Shown piece by piece: positions 1 through 5,036 of a stretch of 14,578 nt of DNA. Source of the stretch: a bacterium (GTDB taxonomy: Bacteria > Patescibacteriota > Microgenomatia > Woykebacterales > RBG-16-39-9b). Numbering within the stretch: the first letter of the stretch is position 1; each line of letters starts with the position of its first letter. Location of the stretch: assembly GCA_030690175.1 (NCBI GenBank), contig JAUYHE010000035.1, positions 1 to 14,578 of the forward strand. Reading direction: 5' to 3'. Under the pieces are notes generated by a model, which saw only the letters and a program-made list of their open reading frames with translations, ran no database searches and was not told the DNA's origin. Position numbers and translations under genes: made by a program.

Positions 1-550
1 TTGGCTGCCCTTGTTCTTTTGAGGCATGTTCGTTTACCTCTACAGGTTCAATTACTACTCCGTTTTTTAAAAGCCCCGCAAATTCGAGGGAGTTCTTAAA
101 ATCCTCAGCAGCCTTTTGAGAAATCTTTTCAGAAATATTAAATTCTCTCGAAATAATATTATGCAGCAGTGTTGGAAGAGCCAGCTTGCGAAATTTTGTA
201 ATGAGGTTAGTATACAGTTTTGGTGTTTGAGCTGATTCTAATATTGCAGAGTGCCTATCTTGATCGGAAACGGGATGTAAAATTCTGTCGGCAAGAGTAG
301 ATTGTTGGTAGGCGTTTGCCTTTCTGGACAGGAGTCCGAAATGAGCTAAAGCTGCTATTTTTTGGCCTGCCAACCCGCTAAGGCTACCATACCCAATCGC
401 TTTTGCCATAGCATCTCTTGCATAAGGACCTTGCCCGAGATTTCCCCGAAGCCTTTCGGTAAGCTTCAGAGCATTTTCTAAATCTATTGCAGGATAGGCT
501 GAGCTTCTTACTCTTTTAGGTTTTGTGCTTTCTATATTTTCTTTTGCCAT
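1..550 (-). CDS. Partial conserved protein of unknown function, winged-helix-like
   Basis: The reading frame starts at the ATG at 548-550 and stays open for 183 codons to the left edge, so the C-terminus is missing. The N-terminus is basic (residues 1-17), followed by SAYPAIDLENAL, a helical segment with GSLSGLAGQKIAALAHFGLL (about residues 53-72), then STLADRILHP. The pattern of short helices followed by FGLL and L-AD-RIL-P resembles a winged-helix fold. A later segment with EFAGLL (about residues 158-163) resembles the end of a second small helical domain. I believe proteins of this build are conserved but uncharacterised; I cannot name the family. A TTGACA-like promoter lies just upstream and would give an almost leaderless mRNA. 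A DNA-binding or adaptor role is only an inference from the fold. Confidence 0.75.
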   Translation of the reverse strand, partial: MAKENIESTKPKRVRSSAYPAIDLENALKLTERLRGNLGQGPYARDAMAKAIGYGSLSGLAGQKIAALAHFGLLSRKANAYQQSTLADRILHPVSDQDRHSAILESAQTPKLYTNLITKFRKLALPTLLHNIISREFNISEKISQKAAEDFKNSLEFAGLLKNGVVIEPVEVNEHASKEQGQP

Positions 551-559
551 TTGATCTCT

Positions 560-589
560 ACACTAGCATATTTATCTCCATCTTGTCAA
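560..589 (-). promoter_or_regulatory. Candidate promoter of the left-edge gene
   Basis: On the minus strand a perfect TTGACA (584-589) is followed after 18 bases by TAGTGT (560-565), which is preceded by TG one base upstream (extended -10). The -10 box ends 9 bases before the ATG at 550, so the transcript would have almost no leader. The -10 match is weak (3 of 6). Confidence 0.4.
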
Positions 590-709
590 GATAATCCTAT
601 GCTTTTTTGTACTCCAGGTAGAATAATAGGACAAGGAGTTCCATAAAAAGATAAGATTCGTACAAGATCAGCAGCTTAGCACTTGGAAAAGAAGCGGGCA
701 AATTTAGTG

Positions 710-718
710 TGTTAAAAT
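710..718 (+). promoter_or_regulatory. Extended -10 box of the SRPBCC gene
   Basis: TGTTAAAAT at 710-718 is an extended -10 (TG-n-TAAAAT, 5 of 6). It ends 7 bases before the ATG at 726, and no Shine-Dalgarno site is present, so the gene is probably leaderless. No convincing -35 is visible. A direct repeat of AAATTTAGT flanks the box. Confidence 0.45.
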
Positions 719-725
719 TTAGTCT

Positions 726-1106
726 ATGAAAATTATAAAGCAAAGCTATTCCATAAAAGCTTCCATCGAAAGGGTTTGGAAAGCTTTGGTCGATCCGGGA
801 GAGATAGAAGGCTGGGGCGCTGCTCCGGCAAAGATGGATGACGGGGTTGGTACGCAATTTAGTCTCTGGGGTGGAGATATCTATGGGAAGAATATCGAGG
901 TAGAGGCGCCAACAAAACTAAAACAAGAGTGGTACGGCGGTAAATGGCCAAAACCTTCGCTTGTGACCTTTACCCTAACGCGAGAAAAGGCTAGAACAAG
1001 GCTCGACCTTATCCACGAAGATGTACCAGATAAAGAAGCAAGCGAATTTGATGATGGTTGGAAAAGATATTATTGCGGATCGATCAAGGAGTATTTGGAA
1101 GGGTGA
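726..1106 (+). CDS. SRPBCC / AHSA1-like small ligand-binding protein
   Basis: A 126-residue protein of the START/SRPBCC helix-grip fold, closest in pattern to the AHSA1 (Aha1 C-terminal-like) group. The N-terminus IKQSYSIKASIERVWKALVD is the typical first strand plus helix. The GGD-Y--NIEVE-P-KL--EW segment and the closing helix with DDGWKRYYCGSIKEYLEG (about residues 108-125) complete a full-length domain of the usual size. Members bind hydrophobic ligands or act as co-chaperone-like proteins; the ligand here cannot be predicted. It is the only convincing plus-strand gene in the window. It converges on the small membrane-protein pair, with a hairpin directly after its TGA. The start at 726 fits the domain beginning and a leaderless -10 box. 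Confidence 0.85.
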   Translation: MKIIKQSYSIKASIERVWKALVDPGEIEGWGAAPAKMDDGVGTQFSLWGGDIYGKNIEVEAPTKLKQEWYGGKWPKPSLVTFTLTREKARTRLDLIHEDVPDKEASEFDDGWKRYYCGSIKEYLEG

Positions 1107-1133
1107 GCCGGCTTGAGCTTTTGCCAAACCGGC
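1107..1133. terminator. Hairpin between convergent genes, possible terminator
   Basis: A 9-bp stem with one mismatch (GCCGGCTTG / CAAACCGGC) and a 9-base loop begins immediately after the SRPBCC stop codon and lies between two convergent transcripts. It has no T-run on either side, so it is not a canonical intrinsic terminator. Confidence 0.35.
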
Positions 1134-1163
1134 GCACTATGTGTCGAGAGAACCCCAAACACG

Positions 1164-1328
1164 CTAACCGTCCCTCACCTCTCGACCCCTCCGGCGCTTC
1201 CGTATCCAGATCTGCAATACGTCCCTTCCAAAGACGACCACAGCCGCTACGATGACGAAAACCACGAGAAGGCCGAAGAACCCCACTGCCCCAATCGCTT
1301 CCGAGTCAGTTGCGGTGAGCTCTATCAT
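1164..1328 (-). CDS. Small single-pass membrane protein B (54 aa)
   Basis: The second of two overlapping small genes. Starting at the ATG at 1326-1328 gives 54 residues: an acidic N-terminus (MIELTATDSE), one strongly hydrophobic segment (about residues 11-34), then an Arg/Lys-rich tail (RKRRRGREVR). Positive charge after the helix predicts N-out/C-in. I chose this start over an upstream TTG because AGGA lies 8 bases before it and because it overlaps the end of the upstream small gene, the arrangement of translational coupling. The tail and the V-F/G-R pattern after the membrane helix resemble its partner, suggesting an ancient duplication. I recognise no family. Small hydrophobic toxins, holin-like proteins or membrane regulators have this build, but nothing here selects among them. 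Confidence 0.6.
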   Translation of the reverse strand: MIELTATDSEAIGAVGFFGLLVVFVIVAAVVVFGRDVLQIWIRKRRRGREVRDG

Positions 1329-1461
1329 TTGCTCCGTCCTTTCTGTTTCGCTGCAATCTTCTCCGGACCCAACGGCCGGACTCAAAAACAACAATCATAA
1401 CGGCCACTACGATAAGTCCGTACTTGAAAGGTATGAGAGCTGCGGCCATCAGAACGCTCAT
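1306..1461 (-). CDS. Small single-pass membrane protein A (51 aa)
   Basis: A 51-residue ORF with an excellent ribosome site (GGTGAGGAG ending 2 bases before the ATG at 1459-1461). It encodes a hydrophobic stretch (about residues 4-26, with PFKYGLIVVAVMIVVF) followed by a strongly basic tail (RWVRRRLQRNRK). Its TGA at 1306-1308 lies inside the next gene, overlapping it by 23 bases in another frame. It has its own promoter at 1573-1601 and a roughly 105-base leader containing a hairpin. Local GC content is visibly higher than in the neighbouring genes, consistent with acquisition. Function unknown. Type I toxins and small membrane regulators are possible, but no antisense RNA is evident. Confidence 0.6.
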   Translation of the reverse strand: MSVLMAAALIPFKYGLIVVAVMIVVFESGRWVRRRLQRNRKDGANDRAHRN

Positions 1462-1515
1462 TTCTCCTCACCTCTTGGTTTACTACGATGCCTATCCTGG
1501 ACCCGGGCGAGATCG

Positions 1516-1544
1516 GTGCAAGCGTGAAAGCTGTTACGCTGCAC
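1516..1544 (-). promoter_or_regulatory. Leader hairpin of the small membrane-protein pair
   Basis: Inside the presumed 5' leader, GTGCAGCGT pairs with ACGCTTGCAC (9 bp with one bulged T) around a 10-base loop. It lies about 55 bases upstream of the ribosome site. It may stabilise the message or take part in control; no T-run follows. Confidence 0.4.
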
Positions 1545-1572
1545 GCGAAGGATCTGCTTGTTTGTTTGCACG

Positions 1573-1601
1573 ATTATATATTAAAGAAGAAAGACGGGCA
1601 A
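1573..1601 (-). promoter_or_regulatory. Promoter of the small membrane-protein pair
   Basis: TTGCCC (1596-1601) and a perfect TATAAT (1573-1578) are separated by 17 bases on the minus strand. It starts right at the end of the csaA remnant, and the predicted start of transcription is near 1566. Confidence 0.65.
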
Positions 1602-1770
1602 ATTAGAAGAGTTTGGAACCGACTGGGGCGTCTTTGTCGGGGCGAACGAGGACTACTCTACCTTGTTCATCGGGAACCCCCAGGGCAAGACATTCGGAAA
1701 TAAAGGGGCCAATTTGTTTGGGCGGGAAATTTACTACTCCAAGAACTAATGTTCCTTCGAGATCTTCTTT

Positions 1771-1848
1771 TTTACGTTTTGCGGAAGCAAAAGGCAAGCT
1801 TCTGCGAACACGAGTTATAATATCTCCAAACGAAGCGTGAGCATGGTG
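1771..1848 (-). repeat. 78-bp in-frame palindromic insert in the csaA remnant
   Basis: This segment encodes 26 extra residues (from HHAHASFGD to ASAKRK) between DLYK and KEDLEG, where CsaA proteins have none. Without it the Tyr-to-VVNFPP spacing equals that of B. subtilis CsaA as I recall it. It contains a hairpin, CGCAGAAGC/GCTTCCGC around a 9-base loop (one mismatch), with A/T extension. An in-frame palindromic insert resembles the Rickettsia palindromic elements in behaviour; homology to them is not claimed. Confidence 0.6.
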
Positions 1849-1977
1849 CTTATATAAATCTACAATTCGAGCGCTAGAACGCTTGATACCAATTTCTTTA
1901 CCAAAATCTATCGTAAGTTTGAAAGCTGGTTTTCGTGCCTGCGGAAAATCTTCCACCTTGAGTATTTTCCCTACTCT

Positions 1978-2014
1978 TTAGCCCACGAAGTGGTCGCAGG
2001 ATTGCAGGAAATCC
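1978..2014 (-). repeat. Small palindromic insertion element, copy A (37 bp)
   Basis: It is inserted between the codons for VDI and RVGKIL of csaA. On the minus strand it runs from GGATTTCC to GGGCTAA and holds two small hairpins: GGATT/AATCC and CCAC-TTC-GTGG. An 18-base core (CCACGAAGTGGTCGCAGG on the plus strand) and the end AATCCTAT recur at 13447-13514. No clear target-site duplication is visible, and the edge next to ATA is uncertain by about 3 bases. Confidence 0.75.
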
Positions 2015-2056
2015 TATATCTACTTTTGAAAAGTCATCATAAGAAATCATTATAAA

Positions 2057-2470
2057 TTACTCCGTTAGAGGATTAAAGCGTTGGAGCATATCTATTATCG
2101 CCGGTTCCAGCGGAGAAAGTTTTTTTAATTCTTCGAAGGTAACCCATTTATACTCGGCGATTTCTTTCTCATCCGGCTGTATATATTCACTTAAAGCTCT
2201 AGTTTCTTAGTATATAATTGTTCTCCAAGCATCTTTTTCGTTTCGCACAATTACTCTGTCCTGTCCAAAACCTAAAAACCTAATTATTTCGACTTCTATA
2301 TTCAACTCCTCTTTCGCTTCTCTAGTAACTGTATCTTCGGCTTGTTCACCAAATTCGTTTCTCCCACCCGGCACTCTCCAAAATTTTATTTTTGGATCAA
2401 AAACGGCTAAATATTTGCCTGCCTTATTTTTAATAAATGCGGAGATTACTACACCACGCGACTTTTCCAT
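2057..2470 (-). pseudogene. Nudix hydrolase gene with an in-frame stop
   Basis: A Nudix hydrolase cleaves a nucleoside diphosphate linked to another moiety. The Nudix box is complete: GGRNEFGE-x7-REAKEEL at about residues 36-55, matching G-x5-E-x7-RE-x2-EE. After residue 87 (DAWRTIIY) a TAA at 2207-2209 interrupts the frame. The same frame then continues uninterrupted for another 49 codons with a typical Nudix C-terminus (QPDEKEIAEYKWVTFEELKK, LEPAIIDMLQRF) to a TAA at 2057-2059. The total of about 137 codons is normal for the family. A single Tyr-to-stop change would explain it. Alternatives are an assembly error or stop readthrough. The ATG at 2468-2470 follows a -10 box by 6 bases, so it is leaderless. 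csaA begins 6 bases after the second stop, suggesting an old operon. Confidence 0.8.
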
Positions 2471-2476
2471 AAATTA

Positions 2477-2505
2477 AGTTTATCAATTTAGAAAGAGGCG
2501 GGCAA
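2477..2505 (-). promoter_or_regulatory. Promoter of the Nudix-csaA pair
   Basis: TTGCCC (2500-2505), a 17-base spacer and TAAACT (2477-2482), ending only 6 bases before the Nudix ATG, predict a leaderless transcript. The -35 overlaps the sequence directly after the stop codon of the preceding gene. Confidence 0.55.
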
Positions 2506-2506
2506 A

Positions 2507-2731
2507 TTAGGCGGCTTTTTTTCTTGGGGGGTATTGGTTTCGCCTTTGGGTGAAAGCAAGACGGCGTTCTTCTTTGGCGGCTAGTTGCGCGTCAACTATT
2601 TTTTGGCAACTTTTATCAGGGCAGATGTACGTAGTCAGCTTTGCCTTGGCCGAGCTAACGGAAATAATTCTTTCTGTACCTTTTATTCTTTCTTTACCAC
2701 ACCGAATGCACGGATTGGATACAAATTCCAT
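2507..2731 (-). CDS. Small zinc-binding protein (74 aa)
   Basis: A 74-residue protein with two cysteine pairs, NPCIRCGKER (residues 8 and 11) and ICPDKSCQK (C-x4-C, about residues 37 and 42). They are spaced for one zinc ribbon/knuckle. A long basic helix and a basic tail follow (AAKEERRLAFTQRR, PPRKKAA). The build suggests a nucleic-acid or ribosome-associated zinc protein, by composition only. I do not recognise a named family, though the C-x2-C start and helical basic tail look conserved rather than random. No Shine-Dalgarno site is visible before the ATG at 2729-2731. It lies downstream of the RRM gene, separated by a large hairpin. Confidence 0.65.
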   Translation of the reverse strand: MEFVSNPCIRCGKERIKGTERIISVSSAKAKLTTYICPDKSCQKIVDAQLAAKEERRLAFTQRRNQYPPRKKAA

Positions 2732-2763
2732 AATTATTACACGAACAGGTTAATTATCGGGCA

Positions 2764-2805
2764 GACCCGCCTGCCAGCGACTGATGCCGCCGGCTATGGC
2801 GGGCC
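2764..2805. repeat. Large GC-rich hairpin between the RRM and zinc-protein genes
   Basis: An outer 8-bp stem (GACCCGCC / GGCGGGCC, one wobble) encloses a 9-bp inner stem (GCCAGCGAC / GCCGCCGGC, two wobbles) with a 4-base loop, 42 bases in all. It is far richer in GC than its surroundings and has no T-run, so it looks more like a dispersed palindromic element or RNA stabiliser than a terminator. Confidence 0.6.
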
Positions 2806-2815
2806 GGTAACAATT

Positions 2816-3112
2816 TTAATATTTTCGTCTTGGACTTCGACTAGTAAAACCAGCTGGCCTTTCTTCTCGTGGTCGGGCTTCGTTTACAACGATATTTCTA
2901 CCTGCAAGTTCTTTACCATTAAGCTCTTGGATTGCTTTGTCTGCTTCTGCATCAGATGACATTTCCACAAAAGCAAAGCCTTTGGAATTGCCGCTGAATT
3001 TATCAGTAATCAAAGTAGCACTTTCGACAGTGCCGACAGTTGCAAAAAGCTCTTCGAGCTGCGGTTGGGTAACATCGTAAGAGAGCGACCCAACAAATAA
3101 GCGCTTAGCCAT
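2816..3112 (-). CDS. RNA-binding protein with a single RRM domain
   Basis: A 98-residue glycine-poor version of the small bacterial RRM proteins known from cyanobacteria and CPR genomes. RNP2 is LFVGSL (residues 5-10) and RNP1 is KGFAFVEM (44-51), with the aromatic residues used for RNA stacking in place. The domain ends near residue 80 and is followed by a short basic tail (EERPAGFTSRSPRRKY). Such proteins bind single-stranded RNA and are often cold-regulated; that is family knowledge, not seen here. A good ribosome site (AAGGA, 6 bases before the ATG at 3110-3112) and a strong promoter about 100 bases upstream indicate a long leader, unlike most genes here. Confidence 0.92.
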   Translation of the reverse strand: MAKRLFVGSLSYDVTQPQLEELFATVGTVESATLITDKFSGNSKGFAFVEMSSDAEADKAIQELNGKELAGRNIVVNEARPREERPAGFTSRSPRRKY

Positions 3113-3218
3113 ATTTTTTCCTTTCTAGCAAAACTAACACGATTGCCTGGCGCCTTATCTACTTACCTTCTTAGGGAAAAACCAAAAGAGGAAGGACGTA
3201 AGGAATTATAATGTATGC

Positions 3219-3247
3219 ATTATATCACAGAGAAAGTTGCAAGGCAA
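3219..3247 (-). promoter_or_regulatory. Promoter of the RRM gene
   Basis: TTGCCT (3242-3247), a 17-base spacer and a perfect TATAAT (3219-3224), with TG one base upstream (extended -10). Transcription would start near 3212, giving a leader of about 100 bases, a length compatible with post-transcriptional control. Confidence 0.7.
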
Positions 3248-3268
3248 TTCATAAAAGAAAGGGCTGGC

Positions 3269-3718
3269 CTATTCTACCTTTTTACCGTTGATGAAGACGG
3301 AAATAGTTGCTTTTTCGCTAACCTTCACTTCCCCAGAAAATTCTTTTTCAGTAACTACTTGAGCACACATCATGGTTGGATCTGGATCTTGAATTGTTAA
3401 CCGCACCTGAACCTGTTCTGGAAAAGACTCGATGACCAATGTCTCTTCTTTCAACTTATGACAGGGAGAGGGCAACTGGACGAACCCACTGTAAGTCAAA
3501 ACGCCATTTTTGTAACTGGTTTTCAGATTAACTTTCTTTAAACTTGCTGAAGAGCTCGAATCGTCGTCTTTTGAGGATTCTTGGATTTTTATAACCGATT
3601 TTGGTGGAGAAACAGCTTTTTGATACCAAACTCCCGCGTAAAAACCAATGAACGGAAGGGCGACGAACAACATTAACGCTAGTAGTTTTGAATACCAGGT
3701 GACTTGGGTAAATTTCAT
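3269..3718 (-). CDS. Membrane-anchored extracytoplasmic protein
   Basis: 149 residues with an N-terminal signal anchor (about residues 10-32, LLALMLFVALPFIGFYAG), a low-complexity acidic/serine linker (about 46-58, SSKDDDSSSSAS) and a beta-rich outer domain. The outer domain carries PSPCHKL and a second cysteine in MMCAQVVTEKEF, which could form a disulfide. The end EVKVSEKATISVFINGKKV resembles a small beta-sandwich. I do not know a named family; similar anchored PSPCH proteins seem frequent in CPR genomes (recollection, not checked). The ATG overlaps the proS stop by four bases (ATGA), so it is translated from the proS message. No terminator follows its TAG. Confidence 0.75.
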   Translation of the reverse strand: MKFTQVTWYSKLLALMLFVALPFIGFYAGVWYQKAVSPPKSVIKIQESSKDDDSSSSASLKKVNLKTSYKNGVLTYSGFVQLPSPCHKLKEETLVIESFPEQVQVRLTIQDPDPTMMCAQVVTEKEFSGEVKVSEKATISVFINGKKVE

Positions 3719-4947
3719 GATAAATCGGAGATTTTTGTTAGTTTAACGTTTTTCTCACTGCGCTTTTTGACTTCTACCGAATCTTCAGCGAGGGTTTTTT
3801 CAGAAACAACGAAGCGTTGTGGAATTCCAATCAGGTCCGCGTCGGCGAGCTTCACCCCAGGACTTTCCTCCCGATCGTCAAAAAGAACTTCTTTGTCTTT
3901 TTTGAGTAATCTTTCGTAGATTTCGTCTGCCTTTTGGTTTACTTGCCCATCGTTACCAATCGAAACCAAATGGATATCAAATGGGGCGATCGTTTCCGGC
4001 CAAACGATTCCTTTTTCATCATGGGAGACTTCGACGATTGTCGCCATTAGTCTGCCAATACCGATCCCGTAGCAACCCATCACGATCGGTTTCTCCTTAC
4101 CGTCTTTGTCAACGAAAGTGGCCCCGAGCGCCTTTGAATATTTTGTCCCAAGGGAAAAGACTTGGCCGGCTTCAATCGCGTTAGTTTGGTCTAACCTACT
4201 CTTACATTCCGGACATTTATCCTTGACGGCTTTTTCATCAGCAAACTGCCGATTGATCGCAAACCCGCAAGCTTTACAAAAGAAAACGATGTCTTCACCA
4301 ACAGCCGCCGGTACCTGAAATTCATAAGTAGTATCGCCGCCGATACTACCACCAGAAGCTTGGGAAACTAGGATTTTTAATCCTAGCCGATCAAAGATTT
4401 TGGAATATGCTTCAATTGCCTTTTTGAAATATTCTTGAAAATCTTTCTCGTCAGTGTGAAATGAGTAGAGGTCTTTCATGAAAAACTCTCGGGTGCGTAG
4501 CAACCCACCGGTAGCGCGCAGCTCATTGCGGAATTTATCTTGAATTTGGTAAGCAGCAAAAGGAAGATCTTTGTAGCTTTTCACGAAACGACGAGCCAAA
4601 TCGGTAACCACTTCTTCGTGCGTCGGACCAAGAGCATATTCTTTATCATGCCGATCGCGCGTTACAAAAAGCGGTGGATCGATCGTCTCCCAACGGCCCG
4701 TTTCTTGCCAAAGGGCCTTTGGCGCTAGGACCGGCATCGAAAATTCTTGCCCGCCAAGATGGTCCATTTCTTCGCGAATAATTCCTGCAATTTTATTGTG
4801 AACCCTCCAACCAAGGGGCAAAAAGGTGTAAATACCAGCCGCCAGTTGATCGATAAAGCCGCCTCGGGCTAAAAGTTTGTGGGAAGCGCTTTCTGCTTCT
4901 TTTGGAGCTGTTCGCAGAGTTTTTCCAAACAGCTTGCTATAACGCAT
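3715..4947 (-). CDS. proS: Prolyl-tRNA synthetase lacking the editing insert
   Basis: A class II aminoacyl-tRNA synthetase that charges tRNA-Pro. Motif 2 is FRNELRATGGLLRTREFFMK (about residues 139-158), motif 3 is GCYGIGIGR (291-299), and the C-terminal anticodon-binding domain spans about 322-410. It is 410 residues against about 570 for typical bacterial enzymes. The roughly 180-residue INS domain that hydrolyses mischarged Ala-tRNA-Pro is missing. In its place is a short Cys4 segment (C224, C227, C245, C248) leading into IEAGQVFSLGTKYS. The reduced form also occurs in alphaproteobacteria. It follows rseP as in the classical order, but has its own promoter. The start ATG at 4945-4947 lies 9 bases after a -10 box and has no ribosome site. 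Confidence 0.97.
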   Translation of the reverse strand: MRYSKLFGKTLRTAPKEAESASHKLLARGGFIDQLAAGIYTFLPLGWRVHNKIAGIIREEMDHLGGQEFSMPVLAPKALWQETGRWETIDPPLFVTRDRHDKEYALGPTHEEVVTDLARRFVKSYKDLPFAAYQIQDKFRNELRATGGLLRTREFFMKDLYSFHTDEKDFQEYFKKAIEAYSKIFDRLGLKILVSQASGGSIGGDTTYEFQVPAAVGEDIVFFCKACGFAINRQFADEKAVKDKCPECKSRLDQTNAIEAGQVFSLGTKYSKALGATFVDKDGKEKPIVMGCYGIGIGRLMATIVEVSHDEKGIVWPETIAPFDIHLVSIGNDGQVNQKADEIYERLLKKDKEVLFDDREESPGVKLADADLIGIPQRFVVSEKTLAEDSVEVKKRSEKNVKLTKISDLS

Positions 4948-4956
4948 ATGGACCTT

Positions 4957-4986
4957 AGTTTAGCGGGAAGAATAAAAAAAAGTCAA
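4957..4986 (-). promoter_or_regulatory. Promoter of proS
   Basis: TTGACT (4981-4986), an 18-base T-rich spacer and TAAACT (4957-4962), which ends 9 bases before the proS ATG. Transcription would begin about at the start codon, so the mRNA is leaderless or nearly so. Confidence 0.6.
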
Positions 4987-5036
4987 GCACGCTAAAAATT
5001 TTATCCGCGCCTCGCGTCTAATTTTTCAAACCTAGG

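Larger units (their letters stand above)
1603..2050 (-). pseudogene. csaA: CsaA-like tRNA-binding protein gene, broken by insertions
   Basis: The OB-fold tRNA-binding family of CsaA/Trbp111 is recognised by ARKPAFKLTIDFGKEIGIK, SSARIVDLY, VVNFPPKQIGPF, SECLALG and PDKDAPVGSKLF. CsaA proteins (about 110 aa) are export-related chaperones or structure-specific tRNA binders. The true start is the ATG at 2048-2050, with GGAG upstream, giving MISYDDFSKVDI. That frame then runs into a 37-bp palindromic insert (1978-2014). The insert puts a TAA directly before the continuation RVGKILKVEDFPQ and shifts the frame, so the native start yields only a garbled peptide. The remaining ORF from the GTG at 1954-1956 lacks the first OB strand. 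A second, in-frame 78-bp insert (1771-1848) adds 26 residues after DLYK. Removing both inserts restores a normal-length CsaA. Probably non-functional. Confidence 0.8.

Noticed and set aside
597..857. Minus-strand frame overlapping the SRPBCC gene
   Set aside because: It lies largely opposite a clear SRPBCC domain and shows no motif or ribosome site.
1113..1400. Plus-strand frame opposite the small membrane proteins
   Set aside because: The translation is low in hydrophobic patterning and has no ribosome site, while the minus frames show membrane helices, Shine-Dalgarno sites and a promoter.
1458..1571. A 37-codon GTG-started ORF just upstream of small membrane protein A, its stop overlapping that ATG
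   Set aside because: Its GTG lies at or before the predicted transcript start, it has no ribosome site, its composition is not protein-like, and the region is better explained as a hairpin-bearing leader.
2207..2209. Recoding of TAA as a sense codon
   Set aside because: TAA ends several genes at natural ends (tsf, tmk, thyX), so a nonsense mutation or sequence error is simpler for the Nudix gene.
3715..3717. Alternative genetic code with TGA as glycine, known in some CPR groups
   Set aside because: TGA ends proS at its natural length, and no in-frame TGA interrupts the conserved genes.
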